From Cliona cf. orientalis (lineage: Eukaryota > Porifera > Demospongiae > Clionaida > Clionaidae), in contig OZ005690.1 in NCBI GenBank assembly GCA_963930775.1, positions 6,928,225 to 6,992,224 on the forward strand: a DNA stretch of 64,000 nucleotides, given 5' to 3'. This document shows, piece by piece, positions 32,198 through 45,925 of this stretch. Numbering within the stretch: the stretch's first letter is position 1; each line of letters begins with the position of its first letter. The translations under genes were made by a program, and so were the position numbers. The notes beneath the pieces were generated by a model that saw nothing but the letters and a program-made list of their open reading frames with translations, was not told the origin of the DNA and made no database searches.

Positions 32198-33141
32198 TGT
32201 AATTTTTATTCTTTTCATGCCCGCACAGTCATGTGACTTCATTTAATTTGTGCATTTGATTGGCGCGCACTATACAGTGTGCGGGGACACGGGCCCTATA
32301 GGCGTTTGACCAGACCCTTTCCGAGGCCAATCGACCTATCATGACAGCTGCCAGCAACATAGTAGCATTTCTCTGGCTGCAACTCAAGCTTCATCAATTA
32401 CTTTTGGCTGTAAGAACAGCTGCCAGAGAAAATATCCTTGCCGTACTGCCAATGCTCAGAGCACAGAGCTGGTCAGGGGCCAGGTGAGAATGAACCAAGA
32501 TCCAATAATTCACATGCAGAGCACAGCATCAAACTCCTGGTTATACATAATCAGAATAGCAATACATCATTGGCTATGATATTCATGCTGCATGATTATG
32601 TGTATCATAGCAATAATCCTAGTGATATAATTATACTTCAGAGATTCTGGATACTTACGAACAACATGGTCAGTTAACAATGCAGTATATGCCTTTACTC
32701 AGATAGCAGAGTTCAAAGTATAAATGAATACGTAATAATAACTGCATTCTCTGTTATGAAACTCCACATACCCTTCATTCTCCTGCCTTTTTTCTTGCTC
32801 GAGACAGCAGTCATCCGATTTTGTGGCAGAATAAGGTTTGGCAGTTTTACCCGGGCAATCCACTCAGCGTGATTGAGAAATGATTGTGGAGGAGATGCTC
32901 GACAGTCTCATGAGAGATGAAGAAGCATGCAGACGCGTGCGAGAATGGATCAAATAAAAAACCAGTCCAGAACAGCTCAGGAATCAAGATGATACAGCAA
33001 AAGTGAAGCACCTTCATCCGAAGATAAGGCAGGAGCCTCTTCCTCAAACAGACAGCTGTTCAAGGAAGAGTGGAGACAGGAACACCGTCCAGCTTGGTGA
33101 GAACCAGGCGGGTTGTGGCCGCTCTCAGTATACCCCAATCT
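32198..33141. other. Non-coding or relic stretch
   Basis: No supported gene. From 32881 a short frame (MIVEEMLDSLMRDEEACRRV) ends at a TAA after 29 codons and could be a relic of a transposon coat protein; the evidence is too thin for a call. Confidence 0.3.
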
Positions 33142-33344
33142 GGTACCGTAAAGTGACATTTTTTTCTGCACGAGTTTTATTTATGCGAAATACGCAAGTC
33201 AAGCGGCTGTCGCATAAGTTTGTATTTAATTATTGCGCCATATGTTTGTAATGCATGCAACGTTTAAACGCATAAATAAAAATCATAAATTTTTCGAGGG
33301 GCCCGTTTTGACTGATTCGCATGCAGAAACATGTACCTTTACAG
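33142..33344. mobile_element. MITE with TACCGTAAAG..TTCTGC ends
   Basis: The left end TACCGTAAAGTGACATTTTT is mirrored imperfectly by GAAACATGTACCTTTACAGTA. About 200 bp, non-coding. Confidence 0.5.
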
Positions 33345-35884
33345 TAGTCACACACCCCAAGGGCCAACAGTAGGTACCACCTGTAGTACCGGAAGGGGCG
33401 AGATTTGCTCTCGGCAGACCCCATCCAGAGTGTCAACAGATGAGTCTAGGGCTCAAACAGGGTCCCATGGCAAATGACCACTTGATAGACCACAAAGGTG
33501 TGTGTCCTAATGACCAATTAGTGGGCATCACTAACTTTCGGCGCATGGGCGAGGGTTATGGTAGTCTGTTACTGTGCTAGCTGCTACATACCTGTTTTAT
33601 ACTTGAAAACAAGGTGCCATTAGGCTTTTCGTGGTACTAAGATACAATAATAAATTATTGTATGCATTGTATGTATTTCATTGAAAATGCTTTGTTCAAA
33701 ACTTCTCGCGACATTTTCTGACCGCCACGGTCTTCTTCGCTTCTTATCGAGCTCTCACTCAATGAAAGAGACAGTAGCCACTTCCTCAGTGTACTTAAGG
33801 CCAGGTACCAACTGGAAACTACTGCTGAAATGGGCATACTTCAAAGGCTGGTGCTGCCTCTAAACAGAAGGATAGAGGCCTCATCATGGTGTTTAAATGA
33901 AAGACTAACTTAAGTACTTTGATATTCATAATTAATCAACCGCAACCAATTAACTAATTAAGCGCTATGCACGGCGTTTAGCCACGCCCTCTAGATTGCT
34001 AAATCGCGAGTTCCAACCTTGAAGCAGCAACTTTCAGCTGACCTTAACTATGAAGAAAGAAGCCTAAGACAGTGATCTAAACTTTCATCGGAGGGATTGT
34101 GAAAATAGCGTTCTGGTCGAGTTTTATTCCACGTAGACACTGCTTTTGGAGTGCTGACGGCCTAATCTTCCTCATGTAAGTTCAAAACGAACAAATTTAT
34201 TCGTAGTCCCTCCGACAGATCCTCGAAATCCATCTCAACGGTCACCTTCTTGCTGTCAGACCTGCGAAATGTTGGGTAGAACAGAACAACCCTGGACGGC
34301 TTTTGCTCGAGATATTGAGCTCCAATCTGCAGCTATGCGGCCCCAACACCGTGGCTTGTACGTGCTCGATATGATATGACGTCACAGTACAAGTGCTAAT
34401 TGATCGCAACCACGAGCGATATACGCGACAAGAGGCCGTTAATCGGGCGCGCGCTAAGCGTTCAGAACCTGGTCATTTCAAGATTAATGTGTAGCTCAAG
34501 TGATAGTAACTTGACTGACTCATGCATCACTAGCTATCATCTATGCTTCTTGGCTTACTTTGTACTAGATCTGCTGATCAGGCATGTACGTGGTACTATT
34601 ACGTAATACCGTGCAGCCAGTAAGGCATTCTTGTGGTTATAGCATAGATAATAGAAGGGGGAGGAGGGATTGGAAACGGCGGCGGATGCGTGTCATGGTA
34701 AGTGCTCACACCCCCTTTTGTGAATTTCTTTGTTCCACATGAAAACAACTAATGCATTCTACAGGTTAAAGTTAGTAGTTTCTAATCTTGAGAGTTCTAT
34801 TGGTAGCTTCTTTATGACCACAAAAGGTACACAATGATGGGCACAAGTGTAGCAAACACGATAAGAAAGAGCAGGTTGAAAATTATGTTGCTATGGTAAC
34901 TGCTACCAATGTTTCATAGCACTGTGAGTTTAGTATTCATTGTTATAATTATGTATTGTGGTACATAGTAATTAATATTAGAAATAAAATACCAGGGATT
35001 CAATTTTGGAGGAGAAAACTGAAAGCACCCCCAATCATCCACCTCTAGGAAGGTTCAACTATTGGGGGGGGGGGTCTATATTTATCCTTTTATACAGCCA
35101 GGACAAACTCCTCAATTGAGGGTCAGTCGTCACAACCAGAGGAGGGTCAAAGAGATCTCTCGAGGAGGCACGACCAGCTTGTAATATGTACATGTATAAA
35201 CGGGGCTTAATACATGTAAGTGTTAAGTATAGCTACTATGCTGAAGATTGCTTCATCATACAGCTTATGATAGCAGAGTATATTATTACAGAGATTACCA
35301 ACAATTAAATCTATAACATTGTGAATCTCTAATTATTATTAATCTAAGTATATTATTGCTATCGTAAGTGGGCCTGGACACTACATACACACCACTTCTA
35401 TTTTACAGCAAATCCAGTACTAGATTCCAAACAGTCTGTTATTGATTCAAAGTTTCGTACTTGAATGCTGCTTTGGTGTCAATATCATGTCCGTTGCCTG
35501 TTCCCAGATAGCTATTAATCCTATAGGACCATGAGTCCATCCATGCATTAACCTCAGGGTAAGGATAATACTCTTCCCTTTCCCCCAGCTTCCTTCTCCA
35601 CACTTAGTCTATACTCTACCAAAACACATCAATTTTATCCATTTTTGGTTATACTACTAGTTTTAGATTGACATCAAGAATCGGTCTAAGTTCAACAGTG
35701 TCATTAACAGTTAGATGTCTGACTTAATAATAATAATATTAATAATAATTATTGTGAACTGTATCCTCACACCTGAGCATACAAGTACGCATGTCATGGT
35801 GGAGAGACATGGTAATATTTGGAACTATTTCTCTTTTATCTTCCTCATTAAAACCCGGCCCTTACTATATTATATCTATGTCAG
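33345..35884. other. Non-coding stretch
   Basis: No gene, RNA or paired element that I can support over 2.5 kb. A G run lies near 35065, and a segment at about 34640-34690 vaguely resembles the P-like subterminal GGGATTGGAAAC. Confidence 0.4.
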
Positions 35885-35960
35885 CCTGAAATGTTCCAAG
35901 AACATTCAGGAACTTCTACTTGATCTGAGCACAAACCTACCAGACATGGACCTCCCTTTG
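35885..35960 (+). CDS. Possible isolated exon
   Basis: CTATGTCAG/CC ... CCTTTG/GTGAGT gives good splice borders around LKCSKNIQELLLDLSTNLPD (then MDLPL), a helical-looking peptide that stays open past the donor for 19 more codons. I found no neighbouring exon that joins it. It could belong to an unseen plus-strand gene or be chance. Confidence 0.2.
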
Positions 35961-36627
35961 GTGAGTAAGGCTTCAGTACAAGGGTTGAACTTTCTACTGC
36001 AATTATTGCATGACTGACCCTTGCAGATATGGGTGCATGGCATGTGGCCAGATGCTACTTGGTTGACCAAGGAATATCCCAAAGGAAGTATACAAAGTGC
36101 ATGATACCCACCAAAAATTTTTCTTGTGTCTGTAATCCATTTCACCAGCTGTCTAGATCTATACATCTGGAAGAATCTGTTTGTAGGGTTATTCTAGCAT
36201 GGGCTATAATAAGACTCTAATGCAAACAGAAAGCTAACACTTCACCAAAATAATTACACAATGTCATACTTGTATAATACAACATTATACCATTCGTACA
36301 ATAATTAAATATCTGTGCATGATACAAGCGGGACGTGACTGGAAGCCATTTGACTTGAGCTAAAATGCAATCTCATCCTGCCCTGCCGTCTTTGGGACGC
36401 TACAGCTTACTGTATTATTATACGTACAAGCTTCATGTAAGTGAGGGTCTATAGCTATTACACAACGTCATATACACAGCACGATATTACTGACCGACCA
36501 TTGCATAGTCCCTTGAATTATCAAGTTGAAATTAACTAACAGATTACTATCATGACATTGTAAGAGTTAAATTAAATGTTTTTATATTATGCTATTCTTG
36601 AAACATAAAACTAAAATTTAAGTGTCA

Positions 36628-39600
36628 TCATGTGATGTCTTTGACTACCAGCCTAGTTACAATAGAGTTTTCTAAAGAGCTGATTGCAGATTCGTCCACT
36701 GAAATTCTGTAAACCTGCAGTGTATTGTAGTTCAAAAATGGAAGCCATTGATAATTGCATAAGAAAAGTTTATGCAAACTAAAAAATTAGGGCATTTCCA
36801 TAAGGGTGTGGTCATAGATCCATAAGACGTAGGCTGAAAATTAAAAAAATTGTTTGTAAACCAAATTCTACTAATCATCATCTTCATTTCTTTACACTAT
36901 GCACTAGTATCATTCCTACATCCCCAAACATTTGATAAATGTTCACTTGCTAAGATTAGGGAAAGCGCATTTCTCGGGGAGGACAATCCCAAGGGGAGGG
37001 AGGGAGGGAAGGGGTAAAAGCACCCCTGAGATAACCAGTACACTCTGCCACATTACACTTACACTTACAAGCACTAACCTTTGTTATTTCTTCATGATCA
37101 TTGAGCTCTGCTAGGTCTGAGAGTGAAGTCAATTGACCTTTGACTTGAGTTTTAAATCTTTCAATCTTCAAAAATAGAGCATTAATTTATTACAGTCGTA
37201 CTAAAGTTATACATATAATATGCGAAGCTCCAACATAAAGTTATTAACATGGAATTATAAAGTAGATATGATGGCCAGAGCATGCTCAAATGTAGCCTCA
37301 TCCCCAGGCCTTCTGAGAGGGGAGGGGGAAAAGGAAGGACTGGTATCCACTGCATGCGCATACGCTACATTTTCCGTATAATTTACCGTAAAAGTGTCCG
37401 TATACTAATTCCTACCACGTGCTGACAACTGAAACGGTCTGTGTGTCAAAGAATATGGGATGACCTCCTGACCTTTGTACTAGCGATCGTGCTGAACGCG
37501 TGCCCATGCTGTTCAGAGATTTTTGTCAGTCAATGGACAACGTCACTCGGGCTACCTCGAAATCTCACTCGAAATTCAAATTATCTAAGCCTGCAGTTTC
37601 TAGGTATGTTGAGCATGACGCATTAAGGTCAAAGGGCAAGTATACTAGGCAGTATCCATACGTAATCGGATTATTCAAAATCTGAATAATCCGACTAAAT
37701 CTGAATAATAACAGCGCATGCGCATGCAGTGGATACCAGGCCTTCCTTTCCCCCTCCCCCTCAGAAGGCCTGGGGACGAGGCTAACTCAAAGCTAAATCC
37801 CCTAAAACTCAAGGACCCCGGATGATATAGGCCATGGTACTAAAAGTAACCAACTTCTGGTGGCATTTGTACATGTACATGTACATGTAGCTTAATGCAA
37901 TTACAAAATTTGCCATAATATGTCACTCAGCGCATGCTTTCTCTCACGAGTTATTGTTTATTCTTTGCTTTAGCATACCATTTTCAGTTCCCAGTGCCAT
38001 AATCTAGAGCAAGTCCACTTCGTATACTACTTGCAGTAACGCCTATAAATAGCTATTATATGGCTACAGGATATACGGATAGCTATAGGACAAACTCAGA
38101 AATGTATGTACTAGTGCATGCTCAAGTGCTCACGCTCATGTGGGCGCGGTGCCGAGGTGCAACAATATTTACGTCATAGTGGTTGACAGTTTATTAACTT
38201 TTATCATATTTGCATCCTTGCGGGGACAGTCGAATTCTGACTGTCCTGTACGAGTACAGTATAAGCTTTAGACCAGACCCTCCTCTTCCTGCGAGGGTTG
38301 GCTACGCCAGCCCGCGTGGTATTCGACGGTCGGTAATGGTTGTCACACGGAAATGTAAGGATCCCATGTATAAGCCCCCTCCCCACTTTTGCCCAATCCT
38401 AGCATGCAAAAAAGGGCGGGGGCATAATCACAGGATTCTACAGTAATTGAATGGGTGGAACAAATGATTGTCAAGTCAGCAGTAGAAGATGCACTCTAAC
38501 TTCGAGTTGAAATCAAGACAGTGGCGATATGGCCGGCCTTTTGTATGCAGTGACGATAGTATTGTGGTTCTGAATGTCAAGGAAGAAGCTCGAGTTGGAC
38601 AGAAAACGGCGTCAGCTTACTACATGTGTATGCATCAATGTCTAGTGTCAATGGTTTGAACTGTCGCTAGGTACAGGCTGGAGCCTTTTATGGCCGGCAC
38701 TGTAGTTGCTAGGCCATAGGTGCATTGTCAGGGCCACATAGCCCATGGTACATGTACAAGTCTGTCACATCACCCAGTTTGGTCTCTATGTGTGTAAATC
38801 CCTTAGAGATCTGCAACTCATGATGTACATACAAAAAGTGACAAATGATAGTAACTGTCTGTACACTTTTGTTTGCGGGTACTAAATTTAGCGAAATTAG
38901 CGATTTGCCTAATTATATTTTCGCTAAAAATTGTACCCGCAAATATTAAAAATTTCAAAATTATCGAATAAATAGAATGTTAAGTTTGAAAAACACGAGT
39001 ACCTGCTAAATGCGAAATCCACTAAAATTTGTACCCACAAATAATCGTAGCCCTAAGGTATATGTATAGTCTAGCAACTTCAATGTAGCACAAAAATATC
39101 AAACACAAAATAACCCTGATTCACAATCGCAACCATCAACGTTACTTCAGTGCTTTCATTATTTACATAAATTTCCAGTTAGGTATGCACTACTAACCTG
39201 TGACTGGTAGTCGGAAGATGGTGTGATCCATACAATAAGCAAATTCTGTGATGAATCTTTAATGCCAAACTTCTTAAATGAATCAGAAATCTACATACAT
39301 GTACATATTATCATAGACTACACATATAATCTTTCTTGTGTTGTATGCAAAATTTTGCAGCAATAAAATTAATATAAATACAGATCTTCACTTTGGGCTG
39401 GCAAAATGCATGAAGAGCTTAAATTAGCGATTACGGACCTCCAAGGGCCTGCAGTAAATCGTGAATATCTTGGCTCTGGCTAGGAGTACTCTCACGAAAC
39501 AAATTGCAGTAGATAGCTCAATGAAAAAGCTATCTATCGAGGCCTTAACCTTACAAATCGGTTGCACAGAATCGTTTATTTTTGCTTGTATTAAGTTTCT

Positions 39601-41025
39601 ATGGAGAAAGTTTAGGTGGGCGTGGCTTCATAACGGTTTGGCTACGATCGCGTTACAAGCGCCGTTGGATAGAGCTCGTGGAGAGCTACCTTCTGATACT
39701 CGAACACTGATATCCCACTGGGAGAAGTTCCGCAGAAAAACTGGAAAAACATGGAGGTCCGTAATCCGTAATCGCTACTTAAAATTAATGGCCTGAAACG
39801 GCCCTGGAGATGAGGCTGCAATGTTTTATGCTATGTCATGAATTGTCAAACCTTGTATTCACTGAACTACATTATACCGTTGTTACGTGAAATTTTTCGC
39901 TGGATAAATAATTTCATCAAACCCAGCCACCTTTATATTACAGACAAAGAAAAAATGCCAAAGTGATAAAGGTTGCCATATCCACCATGCAAATTTTGAA
40001 CACACGACAAAAATAAAATGTCCACCAATGAGAGCAGGTGGTGAAATTGGTGAAAATTTCTACATGGTACATGTATATGCGAATTCATGGATGTACATGA
40101 ACATGTAAGTAGTGGCAATAGTGTATATCCCAATGTTCCAGGTAGGCTTACGTTTGTTGATGGAGACAAAGAGAAGATAACTTCAGAGTAGATGTTCTTA
40201 GTTGTCATCTGTCCGCTTTCTTTATTCACAATAGCTTTGTTGGCAGCTGCCAAAATATGAAATGGACTGACAATCTATATGTATAATAATTATTATATAA
40301 TGTGTGTTTCTAAATATGTGTGCTAGAAACCTTTATCTACATGTATGTAAAATACATCATAAAAGATACATGTACATGTAGGGGCACTGACTTACACACT
40401 TTTAAAGGAATAGAGAATCATTCATAATTCAAGGGAAGACTGAAGGCTACTGAGCACTGCCGTGGTGAATATAAAGGAGATAACTATAGAGCTTATTCTA
40501 AAAGAGTGACTTCACTACTCTTTCAAAAGAAAGATGCCAGGGAAGCAAAACAGGTGTGCCCGAGTATCCATCAGATTTTTTGAATGACGACAAAATGTTT
40601 GACACCCGGCAGGATCATTTGAAGTAAATGACAGTTGCTGCTCCATAGAGTAGTTGACCTCCAGTATGATACAACTAGGCTACTAGTTATCATTACAGAG
40701 ATGGAAAACATCCGAGTCATATGTGCCTGACATGCTGGAGTTGATGGAAGCCATTTCGGAAGGATAGAACCATGCATAAGGAGCTAGCTGTTGACTCACC
40801 ATAATTACCTCATAACCCACTCTGATCATAACCACAGAAGTAAATTGCTACTGAAATTAAATTTTATATCTGGGGGTGGGCACTAACCAGAGTAGGATCC
40901 AAGAGAACTGCTTCGATTCTTCCTGATGTAGCTTCACCTCTGAGCTGAGCAGCATTGGAAACGTTAGTGAACAACGCTATTGATATCCAGCAGTTTAATG
41001 CAGGAACCTCGTGAGATTCCGCCAT
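36628..41025 (-). CDS. TPRKB: TPRKB/Cgi121-like subunit of the KEOPS (EKC) complex, 5 exons, 175 aa
   Basis: Exons (minus): 41025-40888, 40274-40152, 39290-39198, 37165-37079, 36714-36628. All introns are GT-AG and all junctions phase 0; lengths give exactly 175 codons, the length of vertebrate TPRKB. Recognisable blocks are SIALFTNVSNAAQLRGEATS, DPTL/IVSPFHILAAANKAI, MTTKNIYSEVIFSLSPSTN, ISDSFKKFGIKDSSQNLLIV, QVKGQLTSLSDLAELNDHEE and the end SSLENSIVTRLVVKDIT. Cgi121-family proteins bind the Bud32/PRPK kinase and the tRNA 3' end in the complex that makes N6-threonylcarbamoyl-adenosine at tRNA position 37. Introns 1-3 carry repeats or MITEs. A broken copy of exon 1/intron 1 is at 113-765. Confidence 0.95.
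37293..37784. mobile_element. hAT-like MITE in TPRKB intron 3
   Basis: TAGCCTCATCCCCAGGCCTT and the inverse TAGCCTCGTCCCCAGGCCTT bound 492 bp, with about 70-bp arms that include GGGGAGGGGGAAAAGGAAGG. The flanks share only CTCAAA, so the target duplication has decayed or was imperfect. Same TAGYCTCR terminus as the elements at 2408, 2745 and 3541. Confidence 0.85.
38872..39060. mobile_element. MITE-like repeat in TPRKB intron 3
   Basis: TTGCGGGTACTAAATTTAGC has an imperfect inverse at CTAAAATTTGTACCCACAAA. An inner copy GCTAAAAATTGTACCCGCAA gives a nested hairpin. Non-coding. Confidence 0.55.
39418..39790. mobile_element. MITE in TPRKB intron 2
   Basis: TTAAATTAGCGATTACGGAC with GGACCTCCA is mirrored by TGGAGGTCCGTAATC..AATCGCTACTTAA. 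The 111-codon frame across it shows no conserved content and is treated as chance. Confidence 0.75.
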
Positions 41026-41608
41026 GCCTCACCATCAAGTTCGCCAATTGGCGACCTTTACCTCGCCAGTCAGAAGATAGGAGGGGCTGCCCCGCGATAC
41101 TTAATAATATCGCGCATGCGTGCTCTCTGGCTTCGATGATGCGCGCCCTTGGTTTACGGTGGTGAACCCCCTTGGCCTTTACCGCAGCTACGTATCAGCC
41201 CTAGTGGTCACTCTACAGTCGGCACCTCCCTCAGGCTGTTAAATATTTTCTCGGCTAGATCCAAAGTGTTGCAGTACATGTGCAGACAGTAGTGGTAAGT
41301 TGCAGACATTATTATTATGTATCCGGTGCCAATTTTGATTAAAAAATAATGCGTCAGGGCTCTTCTTATACTAATATTTAATATCCAGCTTATTTTCTAC
41401 TCTGCAACACTCTATTAATCAAGCCATCAGAGAAAGTTTGGACTCAGAACACCGACTTTAATAACGGTATGACTAGTACTAAAACACCTCAAGATTAATG
41501 ATTGAACACGAGTAAACCACATCAATAATTATTATGTGGTTTTTTTTATGTTTGTGGAAATGGAAATTATGTCATACATGTACTACCACTCATACACTGG
41601 CTTGCAAA

Positions 41609-42482
41609 TAGTCTCGAACCCAGACCCCTCCCTTTCCCACAGCGCTGGATGTATTGCATCACCAGCACGCGGAAGGAAGGGTCTGGCAACTCTTGCACGG
41701 TTTTCGTGTGCGTTTGGTATGCAATTAAAGCCATAGTCACATGATTGGAATTTTATTATAATTTAAAAATTTGTTCTTTGGCCTTATTAAAATTCGTGCG
41801 ACTCACATATCGACTTCACAGCCATGAAATGGTGCTCGCTACCGTAGGCCGGGTTTTAATTGCGAGTATCTATTAAATGCGAATCGTGACGCTCGCAATC
41901 AATAGATTCGCAAACATCAATATTCGCGTATACCGTAACATGGTACAGGGTCGACATTCGCATTTGTTAGATGTCGCAATTTTTAAAACTGCAATCATTA
42001 AACTACGCAATTAAAACCTGGCCTACGGTATGCTATTGCTCGCCACCTGAAGACTCGAGCAAGCATAGACAACTAACACAGCTCCTCGTTGAGTCAGGAC
42101 CATCGCTAACTCTGACACAGACACAAAGACGTCTTTTCCTAGAAAAACAGCTTCTTTCTCGGGCTTATCACGGAGTGCTGTGTAGCCCATCTCCTTCGCC
42201 GTGTTCTCTAGTAGTCTACTGCGTCGATAAACTCAGCCATATTAAACTTCACTTACAGTATTCAGGTATTGCCATATCAATACATGCCATGTCAACTGCG
42301 ATCGCACGTTCCTGCGGTCCATAATTTGAAAGTCACATGACATCTCGCACCCCATTGGCTCTATGCAAATTCCTCTAGAGAACACGAAAACCGTGCAAGA
42401 GTTGCCAGACCCTTCCTTCCGCGTGCTGGTGATGCAATACATCCAGCGCTGCGGGAAAGGGAGGGGTCTGGGTTCGAGACTA
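41609..42482. mobile_element. hAT-like MITE with 100-bp arms and 9-bp target duplication
   Basis: The arms TAGTCTCGAACCCAGACCCC...GCACGCGGAAGGAAGGGTCTGG pair over about 100 bp, extending to TTGCACGGTTTTCGTGT. GCTTGCAAA flanks both sides (41600-41608, 42483-42491). Within it a second MITE lies at 41840-42030. The plus frame at 41971-42324 spans the junction and is not supported as a gene. Confidence 0.92.
41840..42030. mobile_element. Nested MITE with TACCGTAGGCC ends
   Basis: TACCGTAGGCCGGGTTTTAA and the inverse TACCGTAGGCCAGGTTTTAA, about 26-bp ends with TA at the borders, 191 bp in total. Confidence 0.85.
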
Positions 42483-42545
42483 GCTTGCAAACTGGTTCCA
42501 AGTGACTAGAATATTGTTGTGTTTTGACATGTCGCATAGTATTTG

Positions 42546-42967
42546 CCCCCCCCCCCCCCCCAACAGAGCCGGGAGACTATCCCTGCAACGATTTATACCC
42601 AGAACCCAGCCCCTGACCCCCCCCCCCCCGGGGCGTAGCCAGGATTTTAGGTAAGGGGGTGCTGAAGTACGCGTGCAAAAATTTAAGCCACGCCCACTTA
42701 TTAACCGCCAAGGTCGAAGTTCAAATTGTTAAGGAGAACGCGTTCTAAATGTAGCTAGCGAGCTAGCTCAAGGTTTTCGGTCAAATCTTGGGATAAGATA
42801 AGTTTCTAACTGTCTTCTAAGCTGTTTTTTGTAGTAGATGATAGTTTGGGGTAGCCAAGGGGGTGCTGGATAAGGCTGTTCTATGGACTATGTGAACAAG
42901 GCATGACTAGGCCAAGAGCAGAGGGGGGTGCTCGAGCCCCCTGAGCACCCCCCTGCCTACGCCACTG
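42546..42967. mobile_element. C/G-tract MITE region
   Basis: Runs of C at 42546-42562 and 42617-42629 precede an element whose ends are GGGGCGTAGCCAGGATTTTA and the inverse of CCCTGCCTACGCCACTGCCC. GGGGGTGCT..GAGCACCCCCC pairs inside. A further G run (about 43028-43041) lies just beyond. Confidence 0.6.
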
Positions 42968-43849
42968 CCCCCCCCCCCAAATCTCTACTGTAATTGATCA
43001 CATGCAGGGGGGTCCATAAATATAAAGGTGGGGGGGGGGGGGTCCAAATATTTGGACCGGGGGAACATAAAGTGGGGAGGTACATCAAGGATACATTAGT
43101 AGTACTCTTGACTGCATTTCCGTAGTCACATGCCAGCAATAATATCGCGTGCCTATTGCAAGCATGCTGCACAATAAAACTTAACATAAAGTGACCAATT
43201 GTTATATGAATTACTCACCCCCACAATCTAGACTAGAGTTTGAGGTTGTGACCAAAAGGATTTCCTGCATTCTTTTGGTTGCCCTATAGATGATGACAGA
43301 CCGGTGATTTTTCTTTATGATAATTTATGCATAAGTATGCAAGGGAAACATAAAATAAAAACACTAGTACAATGTATGTATCCATGAGAGTATGATAATA
43401 ACTATTATTATGACATGAATGACATACAATAAATTATATTAGCTAAGATTTAATGAAATGTGTGTTAACTGCCTTTTGAAGGAGGGTAGGGATGTGGTAG
43501 TAGCTAGTTACTGATGCAGGAAGAGAGTTTCACAATGAGATTGCATGATGAAAATATGAGCCCTGGAGCAAGTTGGTATATGATTACTAGGACCACTTGT
43601 AACTTCTACTAGTTGAGTCAACATAATATTAGTGGCATTCATTTAAAACTTGCCTGTGTCATTTCAGGAACAAAATTTAGTTTTGTTATGGCGGCCTTTG
43701 TACCAGTTTTGGTTACATTACGTTTGATAGAGGAGGTGAATGAATATAAGCAATGCTTTCAGCCACAAATAATCTTGATTACTGTCAAAGTTGGGACGTC
43801 CTATATTTCCCACACCATGAATAACCTTATGTATGCATGCCATAATAAT
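42968..43849. other. Non-coding stretch
   Basis: AT-rich sequence with no supported gene or complete element. Confidence 0.4.
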
Positions 43850-44023
43850 AAATAGCGGTAAACTTTCAAGGCAAAAACCTTCATGAATTTCGTGATTTAA
43901 AATCCACCTGCTCACGTTTCTCCACGGCATTCCACACCAATTAAGTGATTAGTCCGTGAAAATTTTCTCTGCAAGATGTACTGATCCATGATAGTTTTCT
44001 CCCTCGAAAGTTTCCCACTATGC
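43850..44023. mobile_element. MITE sharing ends with the pogo-like element
   Basis: AATAGCGGTAAACTTTC at the left and the inverse TACCGCATAGTGGGAAACTT at the right. The TACCGYATAGYSGGAAA terminus is that of the pogo-like element at 20156-23215 and of the MITE at 54650. Confidence 0.7.
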
Positions 44024-45925
44024 GGTACACTGATGTATTCAAATGTCAAAAACTGAACTGGCCAGATGCTAGATCCTCAAGAGAGCCTCTAAAGAAGTAT
44101 GTCGACTTACAGTTGGCTTTTAGTTTGACTTGTGTACATGTATACCCTTAATTTTGACTACTACCTTCCATTACTTCAGAAATTTTATGTGTATATAGTA
44201 CTAATTAAATTTTGCTACACATCGTTGGTCAAACATCCCAAGTAGTTAATGGTAGAAATTGGTGTGGTAGCTAGTGCTATTGCACTTGTGATAAGTGATT
44301 AAGGTGCACACATGGTCAGTTAACTCAACTATTTCAGGTGGCTGCAGAGCAGTCTGCTTTAACTGAGCACACTGAAGCCTTGCAAATTATATGAGCATTC
44401 ATGTCTGGAAGATATTACTTCCACTGAACAGGCATTTGACATTGATCAAGACAGTGTACAGAGGAGGTGAGACAGGATCAAAAGGTCACTATCGGCTAAT
44501 CACCTGCACCTGCATAATATTTGTATGGAAGTACTGTTTTCACTACTGTACCCTGGCCAGTTATCTAATTGCGAAAGTATCTTTATCGTGTTTTTGGTCG
44601 TATCTATTAGTAGTTTGAGCCCTAGCTGTACCCTTTGTAAACAATTTTCTAGGCTACCATTTGGTCGACCTTTGGACAGTAAGGTAAGCTGCTGTAGTGA
44701 GAATAAGGGCATAGAAAAGCCACCGATTACTTCTATCGCCTGCCTTGGAGAAAGTAGTACCTGTCAGAATACTAAAAGTACAAAAATGCTTGTTACTAGG
44801 GGTTATTGCTGACCTTTTGACCCTGTCAAACTTCCTCTGGGTAGTATATAGGTCTCGGGTACATGAGTATTCTAAACAGGTATGTGTAACATAGCTGCCG
44901 TGTACGTCAGGTGGCAATATTCTCTTTGAATGTGAGTTAAGAGATTGATTAATTTATAGACTGAATAATAACAGATTCTATGGCCTTAATTATATAGAAA
45001 TCAATAGCATGTAAGAGGCATAGAGATGCGGCATTAGGACGATCGAGACACAAATTAGATACAATAGACAACATGGACATAACATCAATAGTGTACATAA
45101 TAAACAGAGTCAGTCAGGCACACGTTACATATGATTATGGCATACGCTCATTACTATCGTGGTTAATACTCTAATGAAAGCTGACCTAATGTGGCCGACA
45201 GATTAGTTTTGTCAGGCACAATAATAGTAAGGTTCTCAGATACCAATCGTAGCTAGGACTGATATGCCTCAGGCATAGTGTGTGTACACAGTTAGCTCAA
45301 CTCACCAACTCCTGCCTGATATTCTGTATGGGCTTTCAGATACCATCTTTTAGATACTATAGTCATCCAAGCACAATAATGTTTAGTTGTGTCAATGCCC
45401 CGTAGAAATATATGATTGAAAAATCAGTTGTCACACTTATCAAATAGCTGCATATTCAGGGTTTCATTTAGGATTTTGTCAAGGGGGGACAAGCATGATC
45501 ATTTCAGAGTTAAAGGGGGGCAGACTATAGTAATATTTCAAGTGTTTTTTCATCCACAAAGAATGACATACAATGTAGTGATCATCAACTGGGGGTCTGG
45601 GGGTATATGCTCCCCCTGGAAAAAAATTTTAACTCTTCAATCTCTGCTACTGTTTGTGGTGGCTTCTGAGCACCCAGTTGGGGAGACGCCTGTCAGTGAT
45701 ATCCACTGGTTCCCCTTAAGTTTAATAGTTGAATGTTGGATGTGTCTCCTACATGTACGTACAGCACGGAGCTTCAGCTAGTTTATGGGTTAAAAATAAA
45801 CAAAACTGCCGCTTTGGACTCTCACCATTCAAACTTTTTACATGCAAGTGTATTGCATGTATCGATGGTGGCTATACTGTCAAGGGAGGGTAGCCAGCTT
45901 TCAAGGAGGGAGGGCTAGTGCTCGC
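44024..45925. other. Stretch without a supportable gene
   Basis: Several gene-like peptides occur (about 44050, 44385-44466, 44649-44682 on plus; 44520-44690 on minus) but none join across splice sites in one frame. A G-tract MITE end (AGGGTTTCATTTAGGATTTT) starts at about 45458. Confidence 0.35.

Noticed and set aside
39461-39796. 111-codon plus-strand ORF ending WRSVIRNRYLK
   Set aside because: It spans a MITE whose inverted end encodes the apparent C-terminus, inside a TPRKB intron.
41971-42324. 117-codon plus-strand ORF
   Set aside because: It starts in one MITE (41840-42030) and runs into the interior of another. No conserved motifs.
44050-44690. Gene-like peptides (VFKCQKLNWPDARSSREPL; CLEDITSTEQAFDIDQDSVQ; LPFGRPLDSK) with splice-like borders
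   Set aside because: The middle candidate needs a frameshift to reach its acceptor and the phases do not join. A minus-strand frame over the same bases is equally protein-like. Not supportable.
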